Below, in pieces: positions 10,518 to 21,066 of a stretch of 64,000 nt of DNA. The DNA is from Pyropia yezoensis. Lineage: Eukaryota > Rhodophyta > Bangiophyceae > Bangiales > Bangiaceae. The number at the start of each line of letters is the position of its first letter. Position 1 is the stretch's first letter. A program made the position numbers and the translations under genes. The notes under the pieces were generated by a model. The model made no database searches, was not told where the DNA came from, and saw nothing but the letters and a program-made list of their open reading frames with translations. Location of the stretch: contig CM020618.1 in the NCBI GenBank assembly GCA_009829735.1, positions 28,930,894-28,994,893 on the forward strand, read 5' to 3'.

Positions 10518-12582
10518 ATGATCGATTGTCCTGTGTTCGACAGCGGGGAGCAGTTTGTGTACTCCATTTTATTGGGTCGCCACCTACGGAGGCGCCATGC
10601 CCTTGATGGGCGACATCCCGTCGACGATCCCGGAAATGCTCGTGGAGAAGGCTGCGGTGATGCCGATCCTGTTGGAGGCGCAGCAGGCGGGGGCGAAACA
10701 GTCTGTGGCGGTGGTGAAGATGCTGGTACTGTGGCTGGAGGTGGTATGGGCGGAGAGGATGAAGGCCCTCACCCTAACGATCTAGGAGACGACTGTGCAA
10801 GCTCGGTCGGGACAAGTGACGGTGAGAGCAGTGACTCGGATGGATTCATGGACGAGGATCGCAGTGAACCTGGTGACTTGACGGACGAGGATGGGGTTCT
10901 ACCAAGCGATGACACTGGTTCAACTGTCGCAGAGGACGCGTGTGCTGCGACGTGTGGATCCATGCGAATGGGGGCAGAAGGCGAGTCGAGCGAGCCCGCG
11001 GACGACGTGGAGGATCACGCCTTGTCCAAGTTGTACTCCCTTGCCGCTCGTCATCATCCGGGGGAAGTGGATATTGGAGCAGGCGACCTTGGGGCTTCGT
11101 TGCGCAAGGCAAGTGTGGGACTACTACAACGCACTGCCGTGCGCCAGCAACTCCGTGTATCACCCTGCAACGTTTGCTTCATCCCACACGCACGTGTCTG
11201 CATTTAGGTCTCCTGCAACGAGACAGTGCTTATTCCACGTTTGTACGTCTGGTGGCACTGGTGTGTCCAAGGGTGAGGTCGCCCGGCTCTATCGCCTTTG
11301 TCGACGTCGAAGAAGGGACCGGCTCAACTACCAGACCCATCAAGGACGCCTTCAAGTCTCCAACCGCCATCAAAGAGGCTGTTCAGAAGGAGAAGAAGCG
11401 ACTGTTGCAGTCGCTTGGATGGAAGGAGGCCGACGCTCCTACCGTGCTTGGACCACAGCGGATCATCTTCCGCAGTGGCATGGCGGAGGTCATGAAGGCA
11501 TTCGCCTCGGCACCAGTTGTTCGTTGAGAGCGTGGAGGTGGTACTTGCAACTGTCGAGAGGGTGTGCGCTACAACCGACCCAACTGTGATACAAGCAAAG
11601 ACAGTGTGTTGCAAGGCGACCCAAGCAATGTCGAGAGTCCTCGGGTTGAAAGAGGTTGCCGCGATTGCACTCCTGAACTCGACGAGTGTGGCGAGCCGTG
11701 GCTTTCACCGATGCAGAACGACGACGTGTTACGTGACTGCTTCGATGGGAAAGCGTACGAGGCCCAGAGAGCCGATGTGCTCAAAGTTCTCGGCATGGGA
11801 GCGCTCATGTTGGCCTTGGCTCTATACTCCGACGGTACTGTCGTGACCACCTCTGGAGGAAAGACATGCCACTTGCCACCTTTGGCGAATATTGGGTTCA
11901 TTCTGGAGTATGTGGCGCCACAGCTCCGTCAGCGTTGCGTTGATACGTATGTGCGTCGCCTTGTATTGTGGAGGTGTTGCATCGACTTGCATGTTGTTGT
12001 ATCTTGTTGCGTTGCACGATGTGAACCATACTGACATCGTGTCCGCATAGTTGGTCACCACCATGCCTTTCCACAGGTGTGTCTGCTTACCCGATATGAA
12101 TGAGGATTATGAGCTTGTTGTCGCGTGTGCCTGTTTGGGTGACTGTGGCATATGTTCCACAGGTGTGGGCAGACTTCCAGAAGTGCTCGGCATCCAACGC
12201 CGCTGCAGCGCGTGCGCAGGTGTTGCAGCACACGCTCAACCTGGCCTTTGGCGACCTTATGCGTGCGAGTCACTTCGGCGTTGCAGTTACCATGCTGGAC
12301 GGTACGCAAGGCATTGTATCGCCTCGCGTCGTACTGTATGTCAGTGATCAGCCTGAGGAACGAGACATTGTGTGTCTGAAGAGGCACGGTACAGCCTTCA
12401 GCTGTACACCTTGTATGGCTCCCTTAAGCAGCTGTGGTCGTCGGCCGAGTGTGCCACACAAGCAGCGCAACGTGTTGAAGATGGTGGGCAAGCAACTCAA
12501 GGGAGCTTGGATGAGAGGGTCCTATGGTGCGGGTGTCGTGATTGATGCAATGGAGATGAAGTATAGTATCCACTGTATCGTA
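10518..12582 (+). pseudogene. DNA-transposon transposase, CMC/Plavaka-like, partial
   Basis: The reading runs on the plus strand in several exon-like blocks and is cut by the gap. The first block (ATG 10518) is acidic (SDGESSDSDGFMDEDRSEP). A second block from about 11270 carries KEAVQKEKKRLLQSLGWKEA, and in the same frame, beyond a TGA at 11525, DVLRDCFDGKAYE and ALALYSDGTVVTTSGG. A likely intron (GTATGT donor at 11947, CCACAG acceptor ending at 12162) leads to a block with VSPRVVLYVSDQPEERD and CTPCMAP. The order YSDGT, then a long gap, then SDQPEER with a CxxC resembles Plavaka/CMC-type transposases as I remember them. The stop and frame changes suggest decay or unrecognised introns. The missing C-terminal part would lie beyond 12582. 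Confidence 0.45.
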
Positions 12583-13082
12583 NNNNNNNNNNNNNNNNNN
12601 NNNNNNNNNNNNNNNNNNNNNNNNNNNNNNNNNNNNNNNNNNNNNNNNNNNNNNNNNNNNNNNNNNNNNNNNNNNNNNNNNNNNNNNNNNNNNNNNNNNN
12701 NNNNNNNNNNNNNNNNNNNNNNNNNNNNNNNNNNNNNNNNNNNNNNNNNNNNNNNNNNNNNNNNNNNNNNNNNNNNNNNNNNNNNNNNNNNNNNNNNNNN
12801 NNNNNNNNNNNNNNNNNNNNNNNNNNNNNNNNNNNNNNNNNNNNNNNNNNNNNNNNNNNNNNNNNNNNNNNNNNNNNNNNNNNNNNNNNNNNNNNNNNNN
12901 NNNNNNNNNNNNNNNNNNNNNNNNNNNNNNNNNNNNNNNNNNNNNNNNNNNNNNNNNNNNNNNNNNNNNNNNNNNNNNNNNNNNNNNNNNNNNNNNNNNN
13001 NNNNNNNNNNNNNNNNNNNNNNNNNNNNNNNNNNNNNNNNNNNNNNNNNNNNNNNNNNNNNNNNNNNNNNNNNNNNNNNNNN
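12583..13082. other. Assembly gap, 500 N
   Basis: Exactly 500 N, a usual placeholder length. It separates a transposase gene in mid-ORF from a chromovirus in mid-ORF. The join is suspect because the sequence to the right is the reverse complement of the first 2213 bases of the window. Confidence 0.95.
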
Positions 13083-15295
13083 ACTCCCGCGTCACCCGGC
13101 TTTGGGTTGACGGCGGGGTCTCCCCCGGAGGCGGGACAAGTTGTCCCGCGTGAGGCCTTGGGGCGGTGGTTTTACCCCGCTTGGCCTCTTTATGAGGAGG
13201 GGTTGACTATTCTTCGCTGTGGCCGACTTGGCGCAGCGATCGGCCGGGTATGGGACCGCCTACGGGAGAAGTATCCCCGTAGGGTCGGGTTCCCGGCCGG
13301 CTTCAGGACGGACCAGTTTGCCTTCCTGGACGACGAGGAGGTTGAAGACGTCCAACGTGCCAAGGCCATGGTGGACCGCGGGGGAACTATCCCGGGTCCC
13401 GGCGACTTGCCGACCTTCACGTGGGACGCTGTGGCAACTCACCCACCGTACCTCCACGAGGCCGATCCGCACACTCATCACTTTGATGTGCGGATGGAGA
13501 AAGACTTCCGGCGAGGTCCCTACTTGGTGACCTCGCCTCAACTTGAGTTTCCTCAACAGTCTGCTGCCAGTAAGGAGCAGTACTATCCGAAGAAGCCCGA
13601 GTGGTGGCCTCAAGTTGAGGTCCCCTACGGGTTCCCGGCGTTGTTGCCCCGGTTGCTTGACCACTTCGGCTCCGTCATGTTGACGGCTGCCCCTGATCAC
13701 CTGGTGTGGGCCATGTTGGCCACCCAGTGGCTCCTCGAGGTCATGTCGACCTGGGTGTCCTGTGTTCAGCGGCGGGGGATGCTCTGGCATCTCCCCCTCC
13801 GGCTTATCCAAGGTTTGGAACAGCTCACCCCTCAGCTAGTTGCTGAGGGGTGCTCATCAGGACAACTCACTCTACTTGAGGAGATGCTCCGGCTCCATAA
13901 GTTTATCGAGTGGGAGAGCATTGAGCACAAGTTGCGCCGCCCCACTCGTGGGCCCAAGGACGATGGCGCACTTCGCCAGTTCGTGTGGGTCGCTCGTGAA
14001 CTTCACGACGGCCGTGTGGTCCTACGAGAGGGGTTGGGCATCGGGGACTACCCGTATGCCCCGGGGGTGGATCGCCACACTGCGCCACCCCCGGACAAGC
14101 CCATAGTTATGGCCGTGCCGTCCTATGATGACCACATGACTCAACCCACTGCGGGAGCCCCAAGTCGGGGTCGCAGTTACACCCGGGTACCGCCACCTCG
14201 GCGGGCCCCTCCGCTTCCTCCTGTTCCTTTCCAACCTCACGGGAACATCCCGATCAGCGTGGCCGTGGAGTCTTCCACCCCGGTGTCCCCCAACTTGGGG
14301 GCCACCCTCCTGACGGTATACCCCAAGTTGGTGTTGCCGCCCACGCCTCTAACCTCAGAGATGATGATCACCACGTTGGTGCGCACAATTTCCTGGTTGG
14401 CCGCGTCGACCGCAACCCTACAGAGTTCCGAGACTCCTCAACTTGAGGAGCGCGTTCGTACTGCAGTAGCGACCGCGAGTTGCGAGTCGGTGGCGGAGTT
14501 TATGACAGCCGAGTTGGCTCGTATTGGGGCTATTATGCCCCAGCCAGCCCCACTTGGGCGTGGCAAACGTCGCGCGAGCCGGGCATACTCGCCTCCTCGC
14601 CGTCGTCGCCGACACTCTCGGCGCTCTCCCTCCGTGTCGGAAGACGAGTTGTCTTACTCCGTCTCGGAGTCCTCTACCCCGTCGGAGACGGAGTCTGTCC
14701 AGCGTCTGCGTCGCAAACTTGCGCGCAAGACCAGGCAGAAGAGTGGCCACGGTCGGCGCCACTTGCGCGACCGTGAGGGGCGCGACGGTTCCGACTTGGA
14801 GCCGCCGCCCCCTCCAACGAGTGGAGCCCGTTATCGGCGTGGGTCTCGCCGCTCGCCTCCACGTGAGGGCGAGGGCCGTGGAGTGGGAGAGTCTAGCATG
14901 CGTGCCTAGTGGGCAGCTGCCTTTGTTGTGGGAGTGTGAGGGTTAGGGCTGTAGTTAAAAGCCACTCTGCATACCACTTCGACTTGAAGCACTCTCGTGG
15001 CACTGTTGCTCGGCCTTCCCTCACGTTGGGGGAGGGCTGTTAGGGTCTATCTCATTCCGGGCACAGTACGCCCGGACCTTCTCAGCGGGAAGGTCCTCCA
15101 CATACTCCCACGTATCATCCTTGGCTTTGTAGCCAAACCAACGCACCCTCAACATGAGGCGGTCAGTGTCTTCATCCCATCCGTGGTCGATGAACTTATC
15201 GAACACGTACTCCTGCGGGCCCTGTTTGGCCGCAGGCAGTGAGGGGAGGCGCCACGACTCCAACGCACGTGCCCAAGCTGGGTCGCCTGCAGGTG
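13083..15295. repeat. 2.2-kb exact inverted copy of positions 1-2213
   Basis: Position k of the window start pairs with 15296 minus k. Every ORF on either strand within 1-2213 reappears unchanged on the opposite strand here, and lines that I compared directly agree. The match stops only at the gap on one side and at the window edge on the other. Confidence 0.9.
13107..14909 (+). CDS. Antisense accessory ORF of element 1, second copy, 5' end in gap
   Basis: The 600 residues visible are identical to the C-terminal 600 residues of the ORF at 387-2330. The frame is open into the gap, so the listed start is only the first usable codon, and the true start would lie in the N run. It runs antisense to the gag-pol of this element and converges on the pol stop at 15021. 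Confidence 0.75.
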   Translation: MTAGSPPEAGQVVPREALGRWFYPAWPLYEEGLTILRCGRLGAAIGRVWDRLREKYPRRVGFPAGFRTDQFAFLDDEEVEDVQRAKAMVDRGGTIPGPGDLPTFTWDAVATHPPYLHEADPHTHHFDVRMEKDFRRGPYLVTSPQLEFPQQSAASKEQYYPKKPEWWPQVEVPYGFPALLPRLLDHFGSVMLTAAPDHLVWAMLATQWLLEVMSTWVSCVQRRGMLWHLPLRLIQGLEQLTPQLVAEGCSSGQLTLLEEMLRLHKFIEWESIEHKLRRPTRGPKDDGALRQFVWVARELHDGRVVLREGLGIGDYPYAPGVDRHTAPPPDKPIVMAVPSYDDHMTQPTAGAPSRGRSYTRVPPPRRAPPLPPVPFQPHGNIPISVAVESSTPVSPNLGATLLTVYPKLVLPPTPLTSEMMITTLVRTISWLAASTATLQSSETPQLEERVRTAVATASCESVAEFMTAELARIGAIMPQPAPLGRGKRRASRAYSPPRRRRRHSRRSPSVSEDELSYSVSESSTPSETESVQRLRRKLARKTRQKSGHGRRHLRDREGRDGSDLEPPPPPTSGARYRRGSRRSPPREGEGRGVGESSMRA

Positions 15296-18200
15296 GTGGT
15301 GCAACTTTGACCACGTCCTGTCCGTTCACTGTGCGGGCCCCATCGTCACTTTCGATGGTGAAGCGCCGCCCATCAGTACGAAGGACCTGGTACGGTCCCT
15401 TCGTCTGGAATACCAGCTTACCCCCAGTTGGGGTGTGCGAGTGTATCAGCACCCAGTCACCCTGCTCGGGGACATGTTTAGCATTGCGCACCTTTTTGTC
15501 AAAGGTACGCTTGTAGCGCTTTTGTGCTTTGTCCATCTCAGCCCTGACTTTAGGGATGAGGTTTTCAAGCCTAGCGGCGAACTCCGCCTTACTCTCAGTA
15601 GGAGTAGGCGTACTGCCACCATCCTCCCTAGTTGGGAGCGACCGCCGCACGGCAATAGACCGCACGCGACGGGGGGTCACAAAAGCGAGGGGTACTTCCC
15701 CTGTAGATGAGTGAACCTGCGAATTGTAGGCAGTAGTAAGGATAGAAATATATTGGTCCCACGTCTTCACGTGCTCACTCACATAGTGGCGCAGCTGCCT
15801 AACAATAGTTTTGTTGAAGCGCTCCACCTGCCCATTAGTTTGTGGGTGGTAGGGGGTGGCATAGTTTGCCTTAACCCCCAACATATCCAGCACTCCCTGA
15901 AACAGTACGGACGCAAATTGCGGTCCATTGTCCGATAGTGTACTATCTGGGATGCCATACGCGGCAACCCAGTGATCTAGGAAGGCTGACACGACCGACA
16001 TGGCCGTGATCTCTGCCAGTGGGATCGCTCGCGTAAGTTTCGTGAAGCGGTCACAGATGACCAGGAGGTACTGGTTGCCCTCCTCGGTCACGGGCAGTGG
16101 CCCAAGGATGTCCATCGCCAACGCGGCGAAGGGCTCCTTGGCCGGGAACAATAGCATAGCCGTACTAGGCCGCCGTTCCATCAGACGATTCTGTGCACAA
16201 CTTGTGCAGGCAGCCACCCAACTGTAGATGTCCACCACCATGGACGGCCAGTAGTACCTGGTCCTCAGGGTCTGGTACAGTTTACTAGACCCCAGGTGTC
16301 CACCCGTGGGAGCGTTGTGCTCCCTCTCAAGGATACTGTCCTTGAGGGATGCGGGGACGACAAGTTGTTCGGTCCCCTGGAATACCCCCCTCCTCATGAG
16401 GAGGCCATCGTCTCCCAGAAAGAAGCGCGTCTCAACCACCGTATCCAGTATATCCCTCTGCGACTTGCAGAAGGGATCCTCGGCCTGGGCCTTCACCACC
16501 TCGTCCAGGGACAGGGGCAAGTACTTCTTGTTCCCTGGCGCCTCGGGGTTCAACGCCTGACCCGAGCGCGTGACTACCCCCACAATGGGGATGTCCTCAT
16601 CGACTGGGTTAGTGTCCAGCCCCTCGGTAGGTACCCGAGAGAGGCCGTCGGCAAGGGCATGTTGCCTGCCAGGTCGGTACTCAATGTCAAAGTTGAAGGG
16701 TGCCAGTCGCACCCTCCACCGGTTGAGACGAGTGTTCGTACAGTCCGTCTTAAAGATGAACTGCAACGCGCGGTGGTCACAGCGGATGAGGAACTTCTCA
16801 CCCTCCAGGTAGTGACGAAGTGACGTCACCGCCCACACCACTGCGAGTCCTTCCAACTCGGTGACTCCGTAGTTCTTCTCGGCCGAGTTCAGCCCCTTAC
16901 TAAAGTATCCCACCGGCAAGTACTCCTTGTCCGGCTGCTGCTGAAGCAACACACAACCAAGTTGGTCGTAGCTAGCGTCCACATCCAGGATGTAGTGGCC
17001 TCCCAACCTGGGAATTGCCAAGATGGGGGGCTTCAGCAGAAGGTCCCGAAGAGTCTCAAAGGATTCCTGCTCCACCCGACTTGGGGGAGGCAGGTTCTTC
17101 GGTAGCATTGAGCTCACTAGCTCATTCAACGGCTTCGCCACCTTGGCGAAGCCCTTGGTGAAACGTCGGTACACTTTACACATCCCGAGGAAGCTCCTCA
17201 TCTGGGTCTGGGTCCGGGGGTACTGAGCCTTACGTATGGCCCTCAAGTTCTTCTCGTTAACACTGAGACGCCCCGGACGGACAACATGTCCCAAGTACTC
17301 CACCTCTTGAGTGAAGAGGTGGCACTTACTCGCCTTCAGTGACACACCGGCGTCAGCAAGTAGCTTGAACACCTGGCCAAGATGGCCAATGTGTTCCTCC
17401 GGACTTCGGGAGAACACAATGATATCGTCTAGGTACACAAGACAGATCTGCCACCGTACTCCGGCCAGAATCATGTCCATAGCGCGCTGGAAAATTGCCG
17501 GCGCGTTACACAGACCAATCGGTAGGCGTTTGCACTGGTAGGTACCACAGTGACAGGTAAAGGTAGTTTTATGCCTGTCCTCCGGGGCAATGGGAATTTG
17601 CCAGTACCCCGCGTTACAGTCCAGGGTAGAGAACACGTTTGCCTCCCCCAGAGAGTCCAGACAGTCATCCATCCTAGGTAGGGGATAACTGTCCTTCACC
17701 GTGCTCTCGTTGAGCTTACGGTAGTCGATACAAAACCGGGGGGTCCCATCAACTTTGGGGACGATAACCACCGGACTCGCCCACTCGGCGTTGCTGGCCT
17801 CGATCACATCGAGGGCCTCCATGCGAGCAACTTGCTCCTTAACGAGGGCCCTTGAACGAGGTCCTCCCCTATACGGTTGTTGGCGTATAGGGGGTGCACC
17901 GGGCTTCAACTCGATCCGGTGTTGGGTGGCTCTCATGAGTCCCAATTGACCATCCCACAGCTTGTGATATTGGTCCAAGAGGCGTTCAACTTGAGCCCTA
18001 AACCTGGGGGGAACACCCTCCATGTTCACATGGGGCCGAGGAGAGGTGGCCGACTTGGCTTGATGCTTCTCCTTTCCGGACTTCGGGTCGCTACTTGCGC
18101 CCGCGTTGAGGGTGACCGCTACTACCGGTCCCTCATGTTGGTCGATATAGCCGAACTTGGCTCCCGACTTGAAGTACTTGGGCGTCGGACTCAGGTTCAT

Positions 18201-19004
18201 CACCTGGATCCTCCACGGGACTCCGGCTTTGGAGTCCATCGTGCCAAGGGCAACATGCACTTGGTGCTTGCGAGCAAGACGGGGGTTAGGGTGCACCAAC
18301 CCGTTCCCCGAAAAATCAGTTACAACGTCAACGTGCGCCACCGAGTTGGGGGGCAACGTGACTTTGCGGGCTAAACGCAGGGTAGCAGTAAACCCTTCCC
18401 TCACAGAGCAAACAGGCTTCGACTGTGAGACTGTCACAGGAGCCACAGACTTTCCCTTACCAAGGATGGGGATAGTCTCCCCATTCATCAACTTGACCCA
18501 GTACTCGGGGCCACAGATCAAAGGCACTTGTGTTACGACATAAGGGGTACCCAGAAGCAGGGGTACCGATATATTCTCAACTACACCATAGGTCACGTCG
18601 ACCTCCTGGGTCCCCAACCTAGTTGGTAGGGTCACGGCACCAACGATGGGAAGTACCCCACCATTGATGTCAATCATATGGTCAGCCTTGGACCTCCAGC
18701 GTTGGAGCTTCACCTCCTTTGGTAATCGCGTCTTGCGTATCAAGGAGGCTCCTGACCCGGTATCAAGCACGATACGGGCACAACAGGCGCGGCCGGGGGC
18801 AAGTTGCACCCGTCCAGCCACCTGGAAGTTCTCACCCGTCAGCACCGCGATGACCCGACGTGGGTTTACGTTCTTGGGGAGTCCTACCCGAGGTGGGCGG
18901 ACTCCCTTAGGTCGCCGCAGTATCCGGCACGGTTGGTTCGTCCTCCGGGCCCACTTGGCCGAGGCTGCCGTTGTGAGCTTCGGACGACCAGCCCCAACGG
19001 TCAT
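15021..19004 (-). CDS. pol: Gypsy pol polyprotein (1327 aa): protease, RT, RNase H, integrase, chromodomain
   Basis: The ATG overlaps the gag stop as ATGA, which suggests termination-reinitiation rather than the frameshift common in this family. The domains in order are an aspartic protease (VLDTGSGASLI, about residue 80), reverse transcriptase (CLVYLDDIIVF, about residue 540), RNase H (ILDVDASYDQLGCVLL, about 690), an integrase with an HHCC zinc finger (about 930-990) and a DDE core (MDILGPLP, SDNGPQF), and a C-terminal chromodomain (VRWFGYKAKDDTWE). The domain order RT-RNase H-integrase-chromodomain places it in the chromovirus branch of Ty3/gypsy (Metaviridae). Confidence 0.92.
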   Translation of the reverse strand: MTVGAGRPKLTTAASAKWARRTNQPCRILRRPKGVRPPRVGLPKNVNPRRVIAVLTGENFQVAGRVQLAPGRACCARIVLDTGSGASLIRKTRLPKEVKLQRWRSKADHMIDINGGVLPIVGAVTLPTRLGTQEVDVTYGVVENISVPLLLGTPYVVTQVPLICGPEYWVKLMNGETIPILGKGKSVAPVTVSQSKPVCSVREGFTATLRLARKVTLPPNSVAHVDVVTDFSGNGLVHPNPRLARKHQVHVALGTMDSKAGVPWRIQVMNLSPTPKYFKSGAKFGYIDQHEGPVVAVTLNAGASSDPKSGKEKHQAKSATSPRPHVNMEGVPPRFRAQVERLLDQYHKLWDGQLGLMRATQHRIELKPGAPPIRQQPYRGGPRSRALVKEQVARMEALDVIEASNAEWASPVVIVPKVDGTPRFCIDYRKLNESTVKDSYPLPRMDDCLDSLGEANVFSTLDCNAGYWQIPIAPEDRHKTTFTCHCGTYQCKRLPIGLCNAPAIFQRAMDMILAGVRWQICLVYLDDIIVFSRSPEEHIGHLGQVFKLLADAGVSLKASKCHLFTQEVEYLGHVVRPGRLSVNEKNLRAIRKAQYPRTQTQMRSFLGMCKVYRRFTKGFAKVAKPLNELVSSMLPKNLPPPSRVEQESFETLRDLLLKPPILAIPRLGGHYILDVDASYDQLGCVLLQQQPDKEYLPVGYFSKGLNSAEKNYGVTELEGLAVVWAVTSLRHYLEGEKFLIRCDHRALQFIFKTDCTNTRLNRWRVRLAPFNFDIEYRPGRQHALADGLSRVPTEGLDTNPVDEDIPIVGVVTRSGQALNPEAPGNKKYLPLSLDEVVKAQAEDPFCKSQRDILDTVVETRFFLGDDGLLMRRGVFQGTEQLVVPASLKDSILEREHNAPTGGHLGSSKLYQTLRTRYYWPSMVVDIYSWVAACTSCAQNRLMERRPSTAMLLFPAKEPFAALAMDILGPLPVTEEGNQYLLVICDRFTKLTRAIPLAEITAMSVVSAFLDHWVAAYGIPDSTLSDNGPQFASVLFQGVLDMLGVKANYATPYHPQTNGQVERFNKTIVRQLRHYVSEHVKTWDQYISILTTAYNSQVHSSTGEVPLAFVTPRRVRSIAVRRSLPTREDGGSTPTPTESKAEFAARLENLIPKVRAEMDKAQKRYKRTFDKKVRNAKHVPEQGDWVLIHSHTPTGGKLVFQTKGPYQVLRTDGRRFTIESDDGARTVNGQDVVKVAPPPAGDPAWARALESWRLPSLPAAKQGPQEYVFDKFIDHGWDEDTDRLMLRVRWFGYKAKDDTWEYVEDLPAEKVRAYCARNEIDPNSPPPT

Positions 19005-20716
19005 TCGTTTCCCGCCGACTTGGCGTCCGAATCTGAGGGCGGGGAGGAAGACGACGAGTCCGAGGACGACGTGTCCGCCTCCTCCGCCGAGGGTGTGGCG
19101 ACCGCGACGACCGGTCGAGACCCACCCTCGCGGCGTGAACGTACTTCGCTCGTAGCCGACTTCTTACTCGCATTCCTAACAAGTTGTTGGATGCGTTTAC
19201 TCAACTTGGGGCAGTCATATGCCCAGTGTCCATCGGAGTTGCAGTTCCAACACCGATGGTCAGTTCCCGGAGGGGTCTTCCCAACTGGGGAAGACGAAGA
19301 GGTACCCTGGGAAGTTCCCACGGCAGCTACCACCCTCTCCTTGCGGATTCGGCGTGCCTTTCTCAACTCTCTGGCCTGGCGCGCCTCCTCCCGTTCCTTG
19401 GCCAACTCGGCCTGACGCTCCTGGCGTTGTTCCTCCCGCAACTTGCGGTAGGCCTCGCCTCTGCGATAGGCGAACCTGGCCAACTCGGCCAGGGTCGCCC
19501 GGGCAGTGTTATGCTCCCGGGTCTCCATCCGGACTGACCAATGGAGTCCCTCCACAAACCGACTCTTCACCACAGCTTGTGGATGAAGAAACCCACAAAG
19601 ATTGTTGAGCTTACGGACTCGCTCCGCAAAGGACAACTCGTCCTCCGCCTCTTCCTGATGGGCTTGCGTAAACTCCTCGACTTGAGAAGCCAACGCTGCC
19701 TCATCAACCATGGCTCTCAACAACCAGTTGACGAGCTCCAAATAGGACGTCACCTCCCCAGCGCCTCCACTTGAGGAGCTGGGCATGACGGACATAAGTT
19801 CTGTCCGTAGGTCGCCCTTCGTAAACTCCTGTAGCATGTAAAAAGCCATGCCTTCACTTATGGCATTGTCGTCACAGGCTTTTGTGAAACGACGTAGGAA
19901 CTCAAAGACACGGAGGGGGGGAGTTCCATCCCACTCCGCCTTGCGCCCAAAAGAGTGAAGTGCATTCTTCTTGGCACGGCCCATAGCTCGGGCCTGAATA
20001 GGACCGTACACCACCGACTTGTTGTGGAGGGCGTAGGTCTCACAGTCAAAAATCCTCTGGTAGACCGAATTGGCTACCTGGATCTTGGGCGGCACCTCAC
20101 GTTGAGTAAAAAGCCGCTGAAGGAATGGGGTGAGTTGACCCGCAGTGCCTGCCGTCTGCCGCGGCGAGCTTGGCGTAGCCACCGGCGTTTCCGAGGGGAA
20201 CTTCCCCGTAAAGGGCGTGCGCCCCACCGAGAATGGTGTGTCTCTCTCGTTGGGAGTCACAGGGGTCGCCCCCGGTACGGGGCGACCCGAGACAGGCGTA
20301 GGGGGAAGTGTTTCCTGCGTCTGCGGGCTCGAAAGCCCCAATCCGGTCCGGACATTGAGACCATCTGGCAAACTCGCCACAATCTGATTCAGAATAGTAT
20401 TCGTCATCGTGACCACCAGGTCCGGCAAAGTCTGCCGCAACACATTGGTCGCCTCCCGACGAACAGTTTCCGCGAGGAGTGGATTGTCGACTCCAGTTGA
20501 GTCTCGGTCCGCCTCCGGGAGTCCACCTGAGGGGTAACCACGATCCTCAGGGGTCTCAACCGGGGGCATGGGCGCGAGCCCATCGCCGACCAACGGAGGT
20601 CCGCCGTCCTCCGAAAGCCTAGTTGGCGACGGCTCCAAGCCAAAGTTGGCTCCAGCCCGAGTGGAACCCGCGGGGACAGTCCTCGCACCTTGGGACGTTC
20701 CCGTTGAGTGTACCAC
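19001..20716 (-). CDS. gag: Gypsy gag protein with CCHC zinc knuckle
   Basis: The frame is open for 571 codons. The start is not settled because the first listed codon is not ATG. A capsid-like helical middle part (YLELVNWLLRAMVDEAALAS, ERVRKLNNLCGF) is followed by a Glu/Arg-rich stretch and a nucleocapsid CCHC knuckle (CWNCNSDGHWAYDC). It ends in AGNE, as does the gag of element 2. It forms the virus-like particle of the retrotransposon. Confidence 0.85.
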   Translation of the reverse strand: MVHSTGTSQGARTVPAGSTRAGANFGLEPSPTRLSEDGGPPLVGDGLAPMPPVETPEDRGYPSGGLPEADRDSTGVDNPLLAETVRREATNVLRQTLPDLVVTMTNTILNQIVASLPDGLNVRTGLGLSSPQTQETLPPTPVSGRPVPGATPVTPNERDTPFSVGRTPFTGKFPSETPVATPSSPRQTAGTAGQLTPFLQRLFTQREVPPKIQVANSVYQRIFDCETYALHNKSVVYGPIQARAMGRAKKNALHSFGRKAEWDGTPPLRVFEFLRRFTKACDDNAISEGMAFYMLQEFTKGDLRTELMSVMPSSSSGGAGEVTSYLELVNWLLRAMVDEAALASQVEEFTQAHQEEAEDELSFAERVRKLNNLCGFLHPQAVVKSRFVEGLHWSVRMETREHNTARATLAELARFAYRRGEAYRKLREEQRQERQAELAKEREEARQARELRKARRIRKERVVAAVGTSQGTSSSSPVGKTPPGTDHRCWNCNSDGHWAYDCPKLSKRIQQLVRNASKKSATSEVRSRREGGSRPVVAVATPSAEEADTSSSDSSSSSPPSDSDAKSAGNE

Positions 20717-21066
20717 ACGGTGGCCGGACTTCGGCCCACCAACATCAGAAGTGTCACCCGAATGAACTGCCGACTGAGTCGGGGTGGCCTGTTGCCCGCC
20801 TGTACTCCCAGTCCTGCAGGCTTGAGGGACCTCCAGTCCCTCTGCGACCCCAGGTACACCTACCTATGTCTCACCAGTATTCAAAGGCACCGGAGTACGT
20901 GCGTCACCCGTGTACTCTCCGGACGACGGGGGGTCCGAACCAGCCATGTTCGCTAACGATCCGTATGACACGGTCCAAGTCCACCGTTCCTCTGAGACAG
21001 AGGGCCCCCTACACCCGGGTGCACCCGGAGGTAAAGTTTACCTCTTTCCCCTGGTGCTCCACCAAA

